Counted from the stretch's first letter, positions 11,910 to 24,380 are shown. The stretch is 64,000 nt of DNA from Sistotremastrum niveocremeum HHB9708 (GCA_001630475.1 KV419420.1:394097-458096); one strand, 5' to 3'. Program-made: numbers and translations. Notes: generated by a model not told the origin, from the sequence alone.

Positions 11910-12440
11910 AGATGGAAGGCTACAAATGTGGATAGCTGCCGCCTGATGACACCACCACCGTTCCATGGAAGAAAAAATCCCTCTTTCGGAATCCGGATCG
12001 GAGTTCCTTTACGACTCGACTTCGACGCAATCGCAGCGAGCAAATGCAATCTTCTGTGGCCTCTTCTTCCAACGATTTCTTTGAAACCATTCAATCCACC
12101 ACCCGAATTCTTTCACACTCCAAAAGTGACTCCACCCACCCCCCCACATAAACACCCTAATTAACAGTCGCGTTAGTAGACCGTGAGGGGGGACCTCTGC
12201 CATGATGTAGGGCGGGCTATCCGGGTGATTTAACCCGTGATCCCGTCAAATCCGCCGCAAGCGGTAGCATCATCCACGTCCTTAGAGTCCGGTGAGAAAC
12301 CCTCTGTTGAGGGAGCTTCGGGGTGATTCTATCCCAAACATGCGAGCTGATGCCGCGTCCTGGAGAGCGGGGACGTTGCCTGTGCGGGCCGGAAATCTGC
12401 ACGAATTGCGGAAGTGAGCGTGGGGATAATCATCGGGCTT
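11910..12440 (-). repeat. Modular repeat, family B head
   Basis: Reverse-orientation relative of 31490-31990 and 34110-34640. Shared landmarks are GGAATCCGGATCGG, ACTCGACTTC, the core block (here degraded), GCCCGCCCTACATC, GGTGAGAAACCCTCTGTTGAGG, and CTGGAGAGCGGGGACGTTGC followed by GGCCGGAAATCTG. Non-coding and probably non-autonomous. Terminal boundaries not resolved. Confidence 0.6.
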
Positions 12441-13155
12441 TCTTTTATCTAGAGTTCGGATTCAGTTTATTCGTGTCTTCAGGCAAAGCGCTCTCAGAAT
12501 TAATAGTGTATCCTGTGACACAGTCCGGAACTCAGAACATGTCAAGTCATTCGGATTCTTGAGAATGTAAATTTATATATCTTCAGTCCGAGGGAATAAC
12601 TGGTTTTATTCAAGCGCCATGACGAGAGTGTGGGTTTATTGCGGAGACCGCGGACAGAATCCAGGCGCTTCGTAGACCTCTCTCCAGTGACAGACGAACG
12701 AGGTATCTCTCATACTCTTCTTCAGTATATCGTCTGCCGATGTTGATGTCGACGAATTTTTGTCTTGCAGGTTATGTGTGGGCAGATATATATCGATCAA
12801 TCCGACCCACTACATGTAATGGACAATTCACGAATCCCGACGGCACAATTATAACGACTCACTCAGGATATCAAGTTGCGCTGTCCGACATCTCAGCAGT
12901 GCAACCAAGATGCGAGATTCAATCTCTAAAGACGAAGAGAGAAGAAAAGAGCCGCGCGCCTACAGGGTTCCGAATGAGCGTATGGTGATTGAGATAGTCA
13001 CAGTACATCCAATGAGGTCCGTATCTCAAAAAGTAGCAATGCCAAACACTGGAAGGATCAAGTCAAGACAGATCCTGATACTTCAATATGAGCATGTATC
13101 TCTTCATCGATATACAAACGTCTGAAGTAGCTTCACCAGCCTGACCAACTCAAAT
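12441..13155. other. No gene recognised
   Basis: No convincing coding frame. An 82-codon frame at 12740-12988 lacks support. Confidence 0.35.
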
Positions 13156-13159
13156 ACAA

Positions 13160-13520
13160 AAGAAAAAGGTAAGAGGTGGTGATCCCAAACGACTCCGATG
13201 AGCAAACCTAGGCGCCTCTCCCAAGACAACGTCCCGGAGCACTAGTACTGGCGGCCGCCCAGCCCAGCGCTCCGTTTTTGGACCTGGCATCATCTTCATC
13301 GAAGGGATCGGGTAGCGTAGTAGTGGTCGAGCTAGGCGTGAACTGAATTTTCGATTGTGAAAAGAAGCGGGTGGTGAGATTGCTGACTGGGGACGATTGC
13401 AGTGATTACTGAAGGGGATCGGTATACAGTTAGAGCTGCTATTGCTATTTGAAGAAGTGGCGCATCCCGGGCCGAGTTCCGAAGCGACAGGCCTTTACCT
13501 GCAAGATCGCTCGGATTAGT
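13160..13520 (+). repeat. Modular repeat, family C head
   Basis: Matches 33490-33725 (inverted) and, in its second half, 16935-17110 (same orientation). The head carries GATCCCAAACGACTCCGATG, GGCGGCCGCC and CATCTTCATCGA. It is followed by GTCGAGCTAGGCGTGAACTG, the core GATTGTGAAAAGAAGCGGGTGG, GGATCGGTATACAGTTAGAG and GAAGTGGCGCATCC. Confidence 0.65.
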
Positions 13521-14221
13521 GAATCTTTGCTCAGAATTACACAGCATTGTCGAAGGAAAACTTCAAGGTCTATCCAGTAAAATCGCCGGTCCCAATATAA
13601 GGTGGGAATAGAGTCCAAGGACAAATTTGAACCGAGCTCGGCTATCCTATTCTCCGGCTTCCACGCCCCGCGCAAAATCAGGTTCATTCACGATATTCCA
13701 GCTTGTTTTGTGCATATTTCAATACAGACAGGTAGAATATACATATGAGAATCCTGTATATTCCACTATAAAGCTTACATTTGCCCAAAATCTTTTCGGA
13801 AGAGATCACCGAGTTGACCGAAGCATATGACTAAGCGCGCGCTCGTCAAGTTGCCGAGTGCCGGATACTTGCCGAGTGGACTGTTGCACTTGGGTGACAA
13901 TGCTTGAGGAGACGACTGCTCCGATATCTATGAGGTGAGTCGGTATCTCAAATGGACTACTCATGTACAATCAGGGATTCTACTGCCCATGGATTTATCT
14001 TTGCTTGCCCCAGTATCCTCGGATGATACATCCGCCGGTATGTCATCGAGTTGAATGCTGGAGGAACCTTTTATCTATTGCGAACTTGTAAGATCTACTT
14101 TGAATTGTGCCTGGCGACATCCCTGTACTCACTCTTTTGCTTTCGTTCACCGCAAAATCGGTTGTTTTGACTGCCACAGTCGCCGCTTAGATATATCCGG
14201 AACGTACCGGATACTTTCTGG
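13521..14221. other. No gene recognised
   Basis: Sequence between a modular repeat copy and the left arm of the 67-bp inverted repeat. No coding signal recognised. Confidence 0.3.
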
Positions 14222-14288
14222 GGAACTAAGGTCTGTTCACAGAAGTTAGCCGAGATCGGCCATTTCCGAGCCGCAAGAAGCACGCCGC
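14222..14288 (+). repeat. Left arm of 67-bp perfect inverted repeat
   Basis: Runs from GGAACTAAGGTCTGTTCACA to GAAGCACGCCGC and is repeated base for base in inverted orientation at 15034-15100. Similarity continues outward in weaker form (GATATATCC on both outer sides). The 745 bp between the arms hold no recognisable gene. Confidence 0.85.
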
Positions 14289-15033
14289 TTCCGGCCGCTC
14301 CCCGAAGTCGGCTCTTCTTCAAACTCAGCTCGCCGTCCAACCGCTCGTCGCCTTGCTCGTCGCGCTCGTCGTTCTCGTTGCCCCGTCCTCCAACTCCCGC
14401 GATCAAGGTCAGAATTCCTGCGAGAGACGATATAGGGACGTCAGCAACTCTCAAGATCTGTTCAGAGGAGATGCACTGGTCGGATGGACCATCGCAAGAT
14501 GCACCCAAGGTTGTGACGCTGTGAGTCTTGTGGTGACGCGTTTGACGCGTTTGACGTCATTGGGGAGAGTGTAGGTATGGATGCGAAGCTATTTGAGTCA
14601 TGGGGCGAGATGTGGATCTCCGGAATGGACTGACGAGACGAGGGTATCAGTTTTTTCTTCCATCTTTTCTCCTTTGCCGGCCTTCTTGCGACGATTTTGG
14701 CCCTTTCCGTCCCTCTATCAGCATCATTTTAACCTTCTATATGTACCCCAAATCAGCTCTTGGGTCAATGCTATGCTCAGATGTGCCTGGATAAGTCTTG
14801 CAGGTTGCAGATCATCAGTCAATTGACGATTTTAAAAAATTAACTGTGAGCCTCAGAAAAGCCGGACATAGCAGTACTCAAGGGCATTAAATTCAAACCG
14901 TCCAAAAGATCCAACAATTACCGTGTAAAAGTCCTCGTGACTCTCGCAAGGTTCTATGAAGTTACTTTCTTCAGCCAAGTGTTCCCTCCGGCTTGCAATC
15001 CGAAAACGGAAGCAGCGGGAGGATATGTCCGAC

Positions 15034-15100
15034 GCGGCGTGCTTCTTGCGGCTCGGAAATGGCCGATCTCGGCTAACTTCTGTGAACAGACCTTAGTTCC
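15034..15100 (-). repeat. Right arm of 67-bp perfect inverted repeat
   Basis: Exact reverse complement of 14222-14288. The arms could be long terminal inverted repeats of a small foldback-type element or a recent inverted duplication. I saw no target duplication. Confidence 0.85.
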
Positions 15101-15339
15101 ACTTTCTGGATATATCAGGAGATCCCCGAGCGCTTCCGGTAATTCGGACATTCGGTTCAAACATCCGACGGCGGATTTCATTCAATGATGGCCTAATTTT
15201 CGAGTTTTCAGGACAGTTAACACACTACTTGGTCCTCATCTTCACGCTGTACGATGTTACGAAGCTCATGAAGGTGTTCCGAAATAACAATGTTTGACGT
15301 TCGGATCGGGTACCTGACCCGATAGCCGACCGATTTTGT

Positions 15340-16500
15340 CCTTGGACTCTATTCTAACGATACCCAATATCCGCAGCTAGCGTCGGGTCTCATGAAGAAA
15401 TAGAGGGTCCTGGCAGTCTGGAAATAGCACGTGGAACTGAATACAACGGAGGTTGCTTCGAGCTTTTTGGACTCCAGCGGGTTCCAAAACCTATTGCGTT
15501 TTGCACTTTGTTTCAGGATCCAGGTGTGGATCCGAAGTCGAACGTCCGAACGCATGGAATCATGGATCCTCTCTGACTCTGTCGGTCATCGGCAATAGGG
15601 TTTTAAAGTCCGGTCACGACTGGACTTTTTCCGTTTTCGCCCATGACTGGCAACTGCCGGTCCGGTTGCCTGCCAAAATTTTGGGCAACTGGCAACAGGA
15701 CTGCAGTTGCGGTCCAGCAACCAGTTGCAAAAAAGACCAGTTGCCTGACCAGTCATGGCCACGACCTGAGGTCACAACTGGTCTAAACCATTATTTTAAT
15801 CAATTATATATTACTTTTGGGTCTTATTAGTGGTCATATAGTGTCTAGTAACACATAGGAACACTATATAATACAATATATGATGAATATATGGCCATAA
15901 ATACCCACTTGACACCCAAAATACCCAGGGTATACCCTTTCCCAGGACCCCTAAGGGTCCTCAGTCACGACCACGGTTGCGACTGGTCATGACTGCAGTT
16001 GCCAGTTGCCTGATTTTTAGAAATCCAGATGACCAGCAACTGCAGTCCAGTCACGACCCCACCACGACCTTCGGTTGCCTGCAGTCACATGGACTGGACC
16101 TTCGAACTCTAATCGGCAATACACTCCATCGTTGCGACTACTGGTACTGTACCGTACATTTCTTTTAAACAGGAGACTTCGGGTTTTGATGAAATTCTCT
16201 AGTCCTAGGCCACTTTAATATCACAATCTGAAAACCAAGTAAGCAGATTTTACGTCGTCGAAGTTCACAGGACCCCAACAACCAGAATTGGAATCGCAGA
16301 TCCTGATTCAGAAAAGTCAATTTGTCCCAAATCGAACTTAGCGCCAGAGCATTCCCAGAGAATTATCATTTCTCTCATTAATGAAGCTTGATTTTTCGTT
16401 CCATCGAAAGAGCAGCCGACGGAATACCACCGATCTTCGTTTCGGCTCTTCGGTGACGGCGGTCTCTCCCAAATTTTGACGATTGAGCAGTTCACGCTGC
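15340..16500 (+). repeat. Dispersed repeat unit D, copy 1, interrupted by a hAT MITE
   Basis: The left part (GTGTGGATCCGAAGTCGAACGT near 15530) and the right part (GTCAATTTGTCCCAAATCGAAC near 16316) match the uninterrupted copy at 17390-18480 and inverted copies around 29200-29900 and 38880-39560. The MITE at 15596-16111 splits this copy. Nature of the unit unknown; no coding function recognised. Confidence 0.6.
15596..16111. mobile_element. Non-autonomous hAT-like MITE, 516 bp, with 8-bp target duplication
   Basis: Flanked by ATCGGCAA at 15588-15595 and again at 16112-16119. Termini are TAGGGTTTTAAAGTCC and, inverted, TAGAGTTCGAAGGTCC. The 8-bp duplication and TAGGG-type ends fit the hAT superfamily. 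The interior has AT-rich sequence (ACACTATATAATAC) and many short inverted motifs around CAACTGCAGTTG and CCAGTTGC. No transposase. A second copy, opposite in orientation, begins at 63619. Confidence 0.88.
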
Positions 16501-16839
16501 AAATTGTCCTGGAAATCGTCTCGTCTCTCCGGAGGTCAAGTAATAACTTTAATGATACAAAGGGTAATCTTGAAGTTGGTCAGCGTTTTGTTTTTTTCGA
16601 CCTGATCCACGAGTTCCGAGAACGTGTGTACCTTGCTCGATAATCAGAGCTAGCCTGGCCCCGATGTCGTTTTCTCTTATTTGGATCCAACACCATATCT
16701 GTATCGGTCTACGTGTTTGAGGAGCCTGATTGATAAATGTAAACATCATGCATTTTCGCATATAAACACAAAAAGTTCGAAGCTGTTTCAATAGCCTGAG
16801 CCATTCAATCAGAACGGTCAAAGAAAAAAGGTGGTCCCA

Positions 16840-17110
16840 ATAACTCAGAGAACAGTAAACAAGCCTGTTAGGGCAAGTCAACGACCCCGACCGTCGGGGC
16901 GCGGCTGCTTCTCCACCAGGAGTCTAGGACCGATGTTATACATAGTGTTGGTCGAGCTAGGCATGAACTGGATTTTCGATTGTGAAAAGACGCGGGTAGG
17001 GAGATTGGTGATTGAAGACGATCGGGATCGGTATACAGTACAGTTAGAGCTGCGATTGCCTTTTGGAGAAGTGGCGCAGACCGGGCCGGATTCCGAAGCG
17101 GCAAGCCGTT
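16840..17110 (+). repeat. Modular repeat, family C type
   Basis: Carries GTCGAGCTAGGCATGAACTG, the core GATTGTGAAAAGACGCGGGT, GATCGGTATACAGTACAG and GAAGTGGCGCAGACC, with the head sequence shortened compared with 13160-13520. Confidence 0.6.
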
Positions 17111-17389
17111 GCTCTGTCTTCGTATTACGGGGCGGTTTATTTTTCTGTTGGTTCAGTCATTCTTTAAAAGTGCAGGGTTAATCGATACAACTAAGAAAAT
17201 TCCCTCCTGCCATTCAAAGCCGCCGGGAGAAACTTCAAGAACGTTTCGCCTCCCGCTAACATCAGGAAACGGCCCCCCGAAATCCAAGTCGCTACATATC
17301 GCTGTAGATTTCGAAAATCTCGACTCGTTGCATAGCCGGTCCAGCACAAAAGGTCCATACGTTCAGAGATCATGAGATGTAGCACCTCA

Positions 17390-18480
17390 CGGTTAAACTC
17401 TACAATACTTGAGTAATACTTGTTGCTTCGAGATTTTCGGCGCTCTTCAAAACGTAATAAGGGTTTCGACCTTGTTTCGTCCTCGGAGTGTGGATCTGAT
17501 GTCGAACGTTCGGACGCATGAATCAGATCTGAGTCCAATGTTTATTGAGAGAACTCTGCGTTGCTACTGTCGTCAATCCGCCTGGTATAATGACCGGTAC
17601 TATGTCTACCACCCGTTCAATTTCTGATGATACTCTGATTACTCTCTTTGGCTTTACCTCGTCGAATTGCTCAATCCGGGACAGAACGGCGACCAGACTC
17701 TGGTTCCAAAATGTGAGCAAAAAGCAAAACAAAGCAGATTGCGGGGTCTGACTACACGAGTACTATGGGAGTTGTGAGTGTCGTTTCGTGCTACGGATGT
17801 GCTATGGGAGTGCTATGGGACCGCTTTTACGTGCTTTATAAACGGGACTTGTCTATAGACGCTATGTGTCTACATGTCGCTACATGGCAAACTATAGGAC
17901 TACGATATCTCTACGATATCGCTACCCACTGCGGACCCCATTTCCTGATGGACAGCGTTTAATACATTCAAACCGTCGAAGTCCGCCGGATCCCACAATT
18001 GAGTGACTTCGAGGTAAGTTTGAAACGAAAACCATAAACGGAATAAGATCGACCAAATTAGGAAAATCAATTTGTCCCAAACCGAACCTTACATGTAAGC
18101 CAGAACATGACCTAGGGATGTCGATTCTCTAATTCATGAAGCCTGATTCTTTATTCCATTGAAACATCGACCGGCCGAATAGAATTGTTCTTCTTCTTCT
18201 GCCCTTCGGTGTCGTCGGTCTCTGGCCCAACTTGGATTATTGTTCAGTCCAAGGTACCGGTACAAATCGTGCTTGAAATTGTCGCGTTTCCCCGCAGAAG
18301 GCGCAGTCACTGTGTTATAAAAGTTCAATGATACAAAGGAATCGATTCGATCTAGATCTTGAAGTTGTTCCGAATATCCATGCTCTCGACTTGATCGAGG
18401 ACTTCTGTAAAAGTGAGTCACTCGCGGGATAATCAAAGCGCTTCCATTATTGCTATCATTTGTTGCGCCACCAATCAGGC
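17390..18480 (+). repeat. Dispersed repeat unit D, copy 2 (uninterrupted)
   Basis: Contains GTGTGGATCTGATGTCGAACGT near 17485 and AATCAATTTGTCCCAAACCG near 18064, in the same order as copy 1. It lacks the 516-bp MITE. A stretch at 17765-17940 has short internal repeats (GTGCTATGGGA, CTACGATAT). Confidence 0.55.
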
Positions 18481-18771
18481 GCGCTCTGTCATTTCTTCGC
18501 TAGTAATCAAACTAAGAGTCAACTAGCATCAACTTGGCCCTTTGCCGCTGCTCTATCGCCTTCCTTATGACTATCACCTTGCCCTAGAATCCTTGCCGTC
18601 TCGGGACCTCAAGATCCACTCACTCGAGGCCCGTATCGTGCTTTGGCGGCCTCTCCTTTAGACTTTTTCAATCTCGTGTTGATCCTGACAATTTTCTCTC
18701 GATAAGGTACGCGTCCTTGGATTCAAATCAACCCAAACGTCATTTTCTTACCCATATCTCCTCATAGAATC

Positions 18772-19217
18772 ATGGCGACGACAGTCGACCTCGTTGAAAA
18801 CATCAACTCTTCAATCTCACCAGAGACGCTCGTCCTCCCACCACCCATCGACATCTAGACGGCATACGTTCAAACGGCCCCAATCGAGAATTGTCTAGCG
18901 CTCTTTCATAAGGCAGAAGAGGACGAAAGAGACACGTCAAAGGCCCAGAACGCATTGGCTACGCAACGCAAGTACGTAGAGGCGGTGAGCGAGGCACTTC
19001 AAGAGTCGCAGATGGAAGAGGAACGCGTAGCGGCCTTGAGAGGATATTTGCGAGGACACGCTGAGAGGATCTTCAATAGGCTCCAGGGACCGCTCGAGAC
19101 GGTCGAATATATTGGGGGTCAAATAGCTCTCCTTATATTGTGTCTTCGTAATAGCTCTGCTGCGAACGGATCGACTGAATTCTTGAAGGAAAAGTACGAG
19201 TTCTGTCACGAATATTA
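18772..19217 (+). pseudogene. First-exon remnant of the 845-residue orphan gene (copy 3)
   Basis: Starts MATTVDLVENINSS and follows exon 1 of the gene at 26269-28905 through LEDVGG-like sequence (here VEYIGG) to EFLKEK and the GT donor. The 5'UTR intron ahead of the ATG (donor GTACGC, acceptor CTCATAG) and the tail of intron 1 are also recognisable. It has an in-frame TAG after PPPIDI and exon 2 is lost after the intron. A non-functional duplicate. Confidence 0.8.
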
Positions 19218-19219
19218 AT

Positions 19220-19845
19220 TATATCTGACGCACCTCGAAGTTGGTCGCAATCTACAACAGTGTTTACAACACATCGTACAAGGGGAAGTGTATCGAGTCG
19301 TTGATGATCCAACTCCCTTGATGCGTAATCTGAACTGTCGCGCATTGTAAGCATGGGTGACAGGAGAATATGCGAATACTGACCGGTTAGGAAGCAATGT
19401 CAAATAAGGAGCGGTAGTCAATGCGGCAGCATTCAGTGAACGAATGATTGTGAACGGAGGTGTTGTGCAAGTCAGAGTGCACTGCTGCTGTTGTCGAATA
19501 CGTCTGGGCGAGAGCGTTGCAGTCCAGTGTGAATATCACGTACCTCATGAGGACGCGATGGCATCATTTATACAGCCCCATCTGCTCGATCTGCGCAGTT
19601 CAATGTGAATGATAAGCCAGAGTCCCGGATTGTCAGTCTTCAGAGCAGATGGGGGTGCCATGGACAACGTCAAATAGATCGGCTCGAGGAATTGATGATC
19701 GTATCCCGAATATAACGAGGAGGGCTCTAGATCACGATGTTGCGCTCGCCATGTATATCTCTTGACTACAGCATTGTCCTAGGATCAGTGTTCTTGAGTC
19801 AGGACGAAAAAGGACATGGGTCAGCGTGCGTACAGAGGCCAACAA
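19220..19845. other. No gene recognised
   Basis: No coding or repeat match recognised beyond the remnant of intron 1 at its left edge. Confidence 0.35.
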
Positions 19846-19849
19846 CTTC

Positions 19850-21110
19850 AAGCCATCAGAGACGCTATCCTCCATCCTCTCCCTTGAGCTTGTAGAAGAC
19901 CAATACACCATTTATCGGCGCGACGTTGGATTGGAGTGCTTGCATGCGAATGAAGCGAGGTGTTATGGACTGCTGGCACGTCAGAGGTCAAAGACAAGGC
20001 ACCAGAGAAATTGATACTCACAATGAACATTCAGAAAAATTCCAGTCCCACTTTCCCTGGAATGCCACTCCTAGATCTGAAATAAAATAGTGAATATTGA
20101 ATATTTCGTCCGGGCAGGAAAGATTCACATACGCAAGCGATTGTACGCAGGTTTTCACTTGGGATCCAATGCGTGGCTGACGTCGACGTCTGGCCAGAAT
20201 GGAGAGAGAAACGACTAGGGTGACATCCCGAGCTCTTGTTTTGCAAATCGTCCAGGTCATGCTAGACGTTCGAGACGATGAGCGGAATGTCGGGAACCGG
20301 ATGTTCGACTGCACTCTTATACCGTCATCGCTTTTGACGCCGCTTTTGATGAAGTCTTAGGACGATTGAGGGAGATTTCCAGACCGTCACACTCAATACT
20401 GTGTCAATTCAATTCATCCAATGCTTTCAGGGTCAAGAGCGACTATTATCCTGAAAAACGAGCAGGGTACGTGTCAGGTATCCACGAAGGTTCTTCGTCC
20501 TCGTGATCTTCTCGGTTTACAGTGATATTCAGATATTCTCGTTCGTGTATACCAGCGATGCCACACCTCTATAAAACCTCCCTGAGAAAACGTCCGTGCC
20601 CGATCACTCCCTGGGGCCGACAGGGTGATAAATATCGATAAAATCAGACTGGTCGAAAGTCTCGGTATGTCGTTCTCTGGTCATTTCTTCTTGCGCTGCC
20701 TCTCATAAATTTCTGCGTGTAGTAACCGGAAACAGTTTACAGGTCTTGTCTTTCGTAATGATGAACCCACACAAAACATCTCAATGCAATTTCGCCAACA
20801 GTCCCCGTGAAGAACGTTCTGCGAGCACAACTCAAAGTCATTGTGAGTTTTACGCTTCTCATCCTGATTTCTTAGCTTGAACCCTGCTGCAGTCATAGTC
20901 ACCACCAAACATATCGTCCAAAACCAACGATCCGAATCCAATACCCTAAATTATATGAGAAACGGTCACAGTCCCTGTATACCAACTGACGTCCGAACTT
21001 CAACTAGAACGTTCAAGAATGAATATTCTTTCGTACGTCAGCGACTCCTGAAAAATGGAATCATCACTGACTGACTCGCAGACCCAGGGGCAGCCATCCC
21101 AGCCATGCCT
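19850..21110 (-). pseudogene. HPVSDIP orphan gene family, copy b (decayed)
   Basis: The minus strand near 20300 reads HPVPDIPLIVSN followed by a stop, then a tract with THWIPSENLRTIA before a GT donor and an intron containing ATATTCAATATTC, as in copy a. The 20681-20941 frame pairs with 11219-11485. Order and strand match copy a, so the whole 10.0-11.5 kb block appears duplicated. Function unknown. Confidence 0.45.
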
Positions 21111-21211
21111 TACTCGTCTGAATCGGATGCATTAATCTTCAGTGAGTCTTCAGCGATGCATCCACGACGCTTGTATGACATCGTGCATTCAAAGGTCTTG
21201 AAAACCATATC

Positions 21212-21900
21212 ATGCAAGTGACTGCCTGCATCCGATCGTCGAGTTCTGAAGGTAGCATCCGATCTACACCCTTCATAGCAGGGCTCATTCTTTCGTCACG
21301 CAGAGTTCAGCATTCCGTTCAGAGCCTGACCATGCAATCAAGGTCTGAGATCTTGAGACAGGCGAGTGCCCTTCGAGTCCCAATCTCTTATCGCCAATAT
21401 CTCCATCTGGCATCGTGCGAGCTTGAGGCTCGGCTTGATACTTATACTGCGATCTCTTCGTCTCCGGCGCTATAAGACGGTCCGCACATGCTCCTTCGTG
21501 CTTTTGAAATCTCTCCCGGCTCTGGCTTCTTTCGGATGGCTCGTTCCTTCTGTTCTTCACTTTACTTCGTCTTTCCGAGTTCCGACTCTTGAGCCTTCGG
21601 CAAGCATGGTACCGAAAGCAAAGTCGTCGTGTCTGCGAGAGCCTCAGCTTTTTCATTATTCTTTCAGAACGCTTGGTTGTGACTGGCTGTTGTGGCTCGA
21701 ATTAGATGCTCGGTAGCCTCTCGAATGCCGCTGGTGAATTTTCCGGTGAATTTTCCTGTTTCATGTCTCTCGTGCTTTAAAACACTGATGCTACCAGGAC
21801 CTCGGCATTCTGTCTATCTGTGCTTCGGAATGTCTTCGCCTCGTTCTTCCTCGAACACCTGAACATTACGAGCCATTACTGTGTCTCAGAGGTACCGCGG
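21212..21900 (-). pseudogene. Decayed copy of an unidentified small gene (pair with 40347-40900)
   Basis: On the minus strand a frame contains EVLVASVF near 21810 and RLIAPETKRSQYKYQ near 21450, matching EVLVASDF and LLIAPGVKRPKAKYQ of the 40.3-40.9 kb locus. Stops interrupt this copy. Function unknown. Confidence 0.4.
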
Positions 21901-21929
21901 GCGCCACTTCTCCGCAGTGGCTCTGGCTG

Positions 21930-22375
21930 CAAGTACAAATTCTCCTGGTCATCTGGAGCACCTATGCATCGGTCAATCGAGGCTTAAGCAATGGCCGAAT
22001 ATAATGCACCTTGATATTGAAGACAACAGTGGTCTTGCAGGCAAAGTCTCCGAAGTTTTCCTTCAAGTTCGGAAGCCGGATGCGTCATCCTCTTCAAATC
22101 GCAATAGCAACCTGTGCTATATCGATCCCCTTGACATCTGGGAACGAACGGCCGTCTTCATCTAAGCATCCCACCACCCGCGTCCTTTCACAATCAAGAA
22201 ATCAGTTCAGGGCCATGTAGACGCGCACATGGTGTGTAACGGTCCCATGGGCACGAAAATGCAGCCGCGTCCTGGAGAGTAGTGAGCGGGGATGTTGTGG
22301 TACGGGACATAAACTGTACGAATCGCGCGCATCTAGTGTAGGGACTGTTCCCGGCCGGGTTACTTTTTGTTATTC
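21930..22375 (-). repeat. Modular repeat, family A head
   Basis: Inverted copy of the element seen at 30790 and 39895. Contains AACCCGGCCGGGAACAGTCC, GATGCGCGCGATTCGTACAG, CTCCAGGACGCGGCTGC, CCCATGGGACCGTTACA, the core with GGACGCGGGTGGTG, and the CCGGCTTCCGAACTTGAAGG end (all read on the minus strand). Confidence 0.7.
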
Positions 22376-22799
22376 GTTTCTTCGACTTGAATTTGCGAGG
22401 GTGGTTGTGTATGTACATTGACAACAAAGTATATGTGTCTTCTGAAAATGCTCTACTGCATGAATGTCACAGATACTAGCAGCCAATGCTACTTAATTTC
22501 TCCTGTTGCTCCTTGATCAGCTCCGTAATCGTCAACAACATTAATATTGGCGGCGCCCGTTCGGCGCTTACTCACTTTTCTTCTTACCCTCATCATTGAC
22601 AAGCCATTCTTGCCAACGCGCCAACCACAATCGTGCTATGCTATATACAAGAGCTATACGTCGAATGTGATCAAGTGTCCACGGTAATCGCGAGCGAGGA
22701 AACAGCCCTGCGTCAGTACTCATTGCTACGGCTCAACTACGAAAGTCATTGAACTCATCATAGACCGAAAGTCGAATATTCAATCCGACCAGCCCATTC

Positions 22800-23760
22800 T
22801 CATCGACGGCGCATTAACTTTCGAGAACAAATCTACACGAAAAGTAATTGGGACGGCCTCGTGGGGTCTCACATACGCCGGGCATTCAGACTCGTTGCTC
22901 GTTGGAGTCTTCGCAGACTAAGCACTCTAGTTGCGAGGTACGTGTTGAAGATGAAATTGAACATGCCTCTGACTGAAACAGCGACCCAGATGACATGTCT
23001 TCTTGATCAATTCGCCTATCGGGGACCGAGCACGCGTTCGATGATTGTTGCTGACGAGATTATGGTCATCGCATTTCGCAAGTGTGTCAGACTTTCGGCC
23101 TGGGCATTTCTCTCGAGGCCTTTTTGTGCTAATATGCGTACCTTTCTTTCTAGGAAATTGTATGCGAGACTGGTGAAGTCCTTGTCCCTCGTATCGACAT
23201 TAGCGCAGTGATGGTCGGCCCCAATTCTTCTCTCGACCTGCCACATCGTATCCGCAGCCCTAGGCGATGCCTTCCATGATGGGCTATGACGAAGTTGGAT
23301 ACTGGATTGAGATAGGCGAGTTGATCTGAGCGATCTCCATGGAAGACAGCAAAAGGCAGGGATGGTCATGTGGTGGGTGAGCTTGCCAAAACCGTACGTT
23401 CCTCATTCATATCTTTTCCCGTCTTCTGAATTATCGGTTGACAGTATACTGCAATGCACCTCCCCGTTAGCCCTAGTCCCTTCTTGTCGTCGCCTGCAGC
23501 ACTAACCAGAACGGAAGACCTACTCCGAAGGTGATACATCAATCTTGATAGTAAACTAGACTCAGCTCAACGCTTCAAGGTGTGCGACAGCTGCTCGTCC
23601 ACAATCACTAAGGGCACATCTCGTATTGTGGGCTTCGCTATACTCTGTATGTATGGCATTCATTGTAACGGAATCTGTCTACTGACTGGCTTTCTCTTCA
23701 TCGTTCAGTATTGCTGACTGCATCACGGCTGTACCGCCTAGCTTCAGTCGTCTTCAATGC
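22800..23760 (+). pseudogene. HPVSDIP orphan gene family, C-terminal part remnant
   Basis: Near 23170 a frame reads GEVLVPRIDISAV, matching REVLVPRVATGAGW at 35.95 kb. Near 23455 the block CTGCAATGCACCTCCCCGTTA matches the LPVYPNYLLP exon at 36.25 kb. A frame at the left, DGALTFENKSTRKVIGTASW, has no match I recognise. Not translatable as a whole. Confidence 0.35.
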
Positions 23761-23829
23761 GTATCCTGCTTGATCGCTCATGATTCACGCGCAAATAGGA
23801 TATCAGGGCTCATCATATCTGTTCTATTT

Positions 23830-24380
23830 GAAGGTCACTTTGGCATCTTCGTGTCTCAAGAGGCAGGCGGCACTGGTACCCTCTCCCAGGGCTCTGGTTA
23901 CAACCGAAAAATCCTCGTGGTCGCCAAAGAGCACTTGCGTCCTGTGTCCTGTGTCCTGTGTCCCATGAATCGAGACTGAAGCAACGAAGGAATACAACGC
24001 ACCTGAATTCTGAAAACGACAATAATCTTGCGGGCAAAGGCTTACAGCGTACATGTACAAGTTTCCTTCAAGTTCGGAAGCCGGATGCGCCATCCTCTTC
24101 AAATCGGAATAGCAACCAATGGAATACCGACCCCCTTGACCTCTACGAATAGACAACCGTGCTCAGCCAAGCCTCTGACTACCCTCGTCTTTTCACAATC
24201 AAGAATCAAGTTCCGGGCGATCCAGACACGGACACGGTATGTAACGGTCCCATGGGCACGAAAATGCAGCCGCGTCCTGGAGAGCAGTGAGTGGGGACGT
24301 TGTGGTACGGGACATAAACTGTACGAATCGCGCGCATCTAGTGTGGGGACCGTTCCCGGCCGGGTTAATTTTTGGTGTTT
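23830..24380 (-). repeat. Modular repeat, family A head
   Basis: Inverted copy with the same landmarks as 21930-22375, preserving the CGGCCGGGAACGGTCC head, the core, and a longer 3' part (TTGCGGGCAAAGGCTTAC, GTTTTCAGAATTCAGGTGCG read on the minus strand). Confidence 0.7.
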
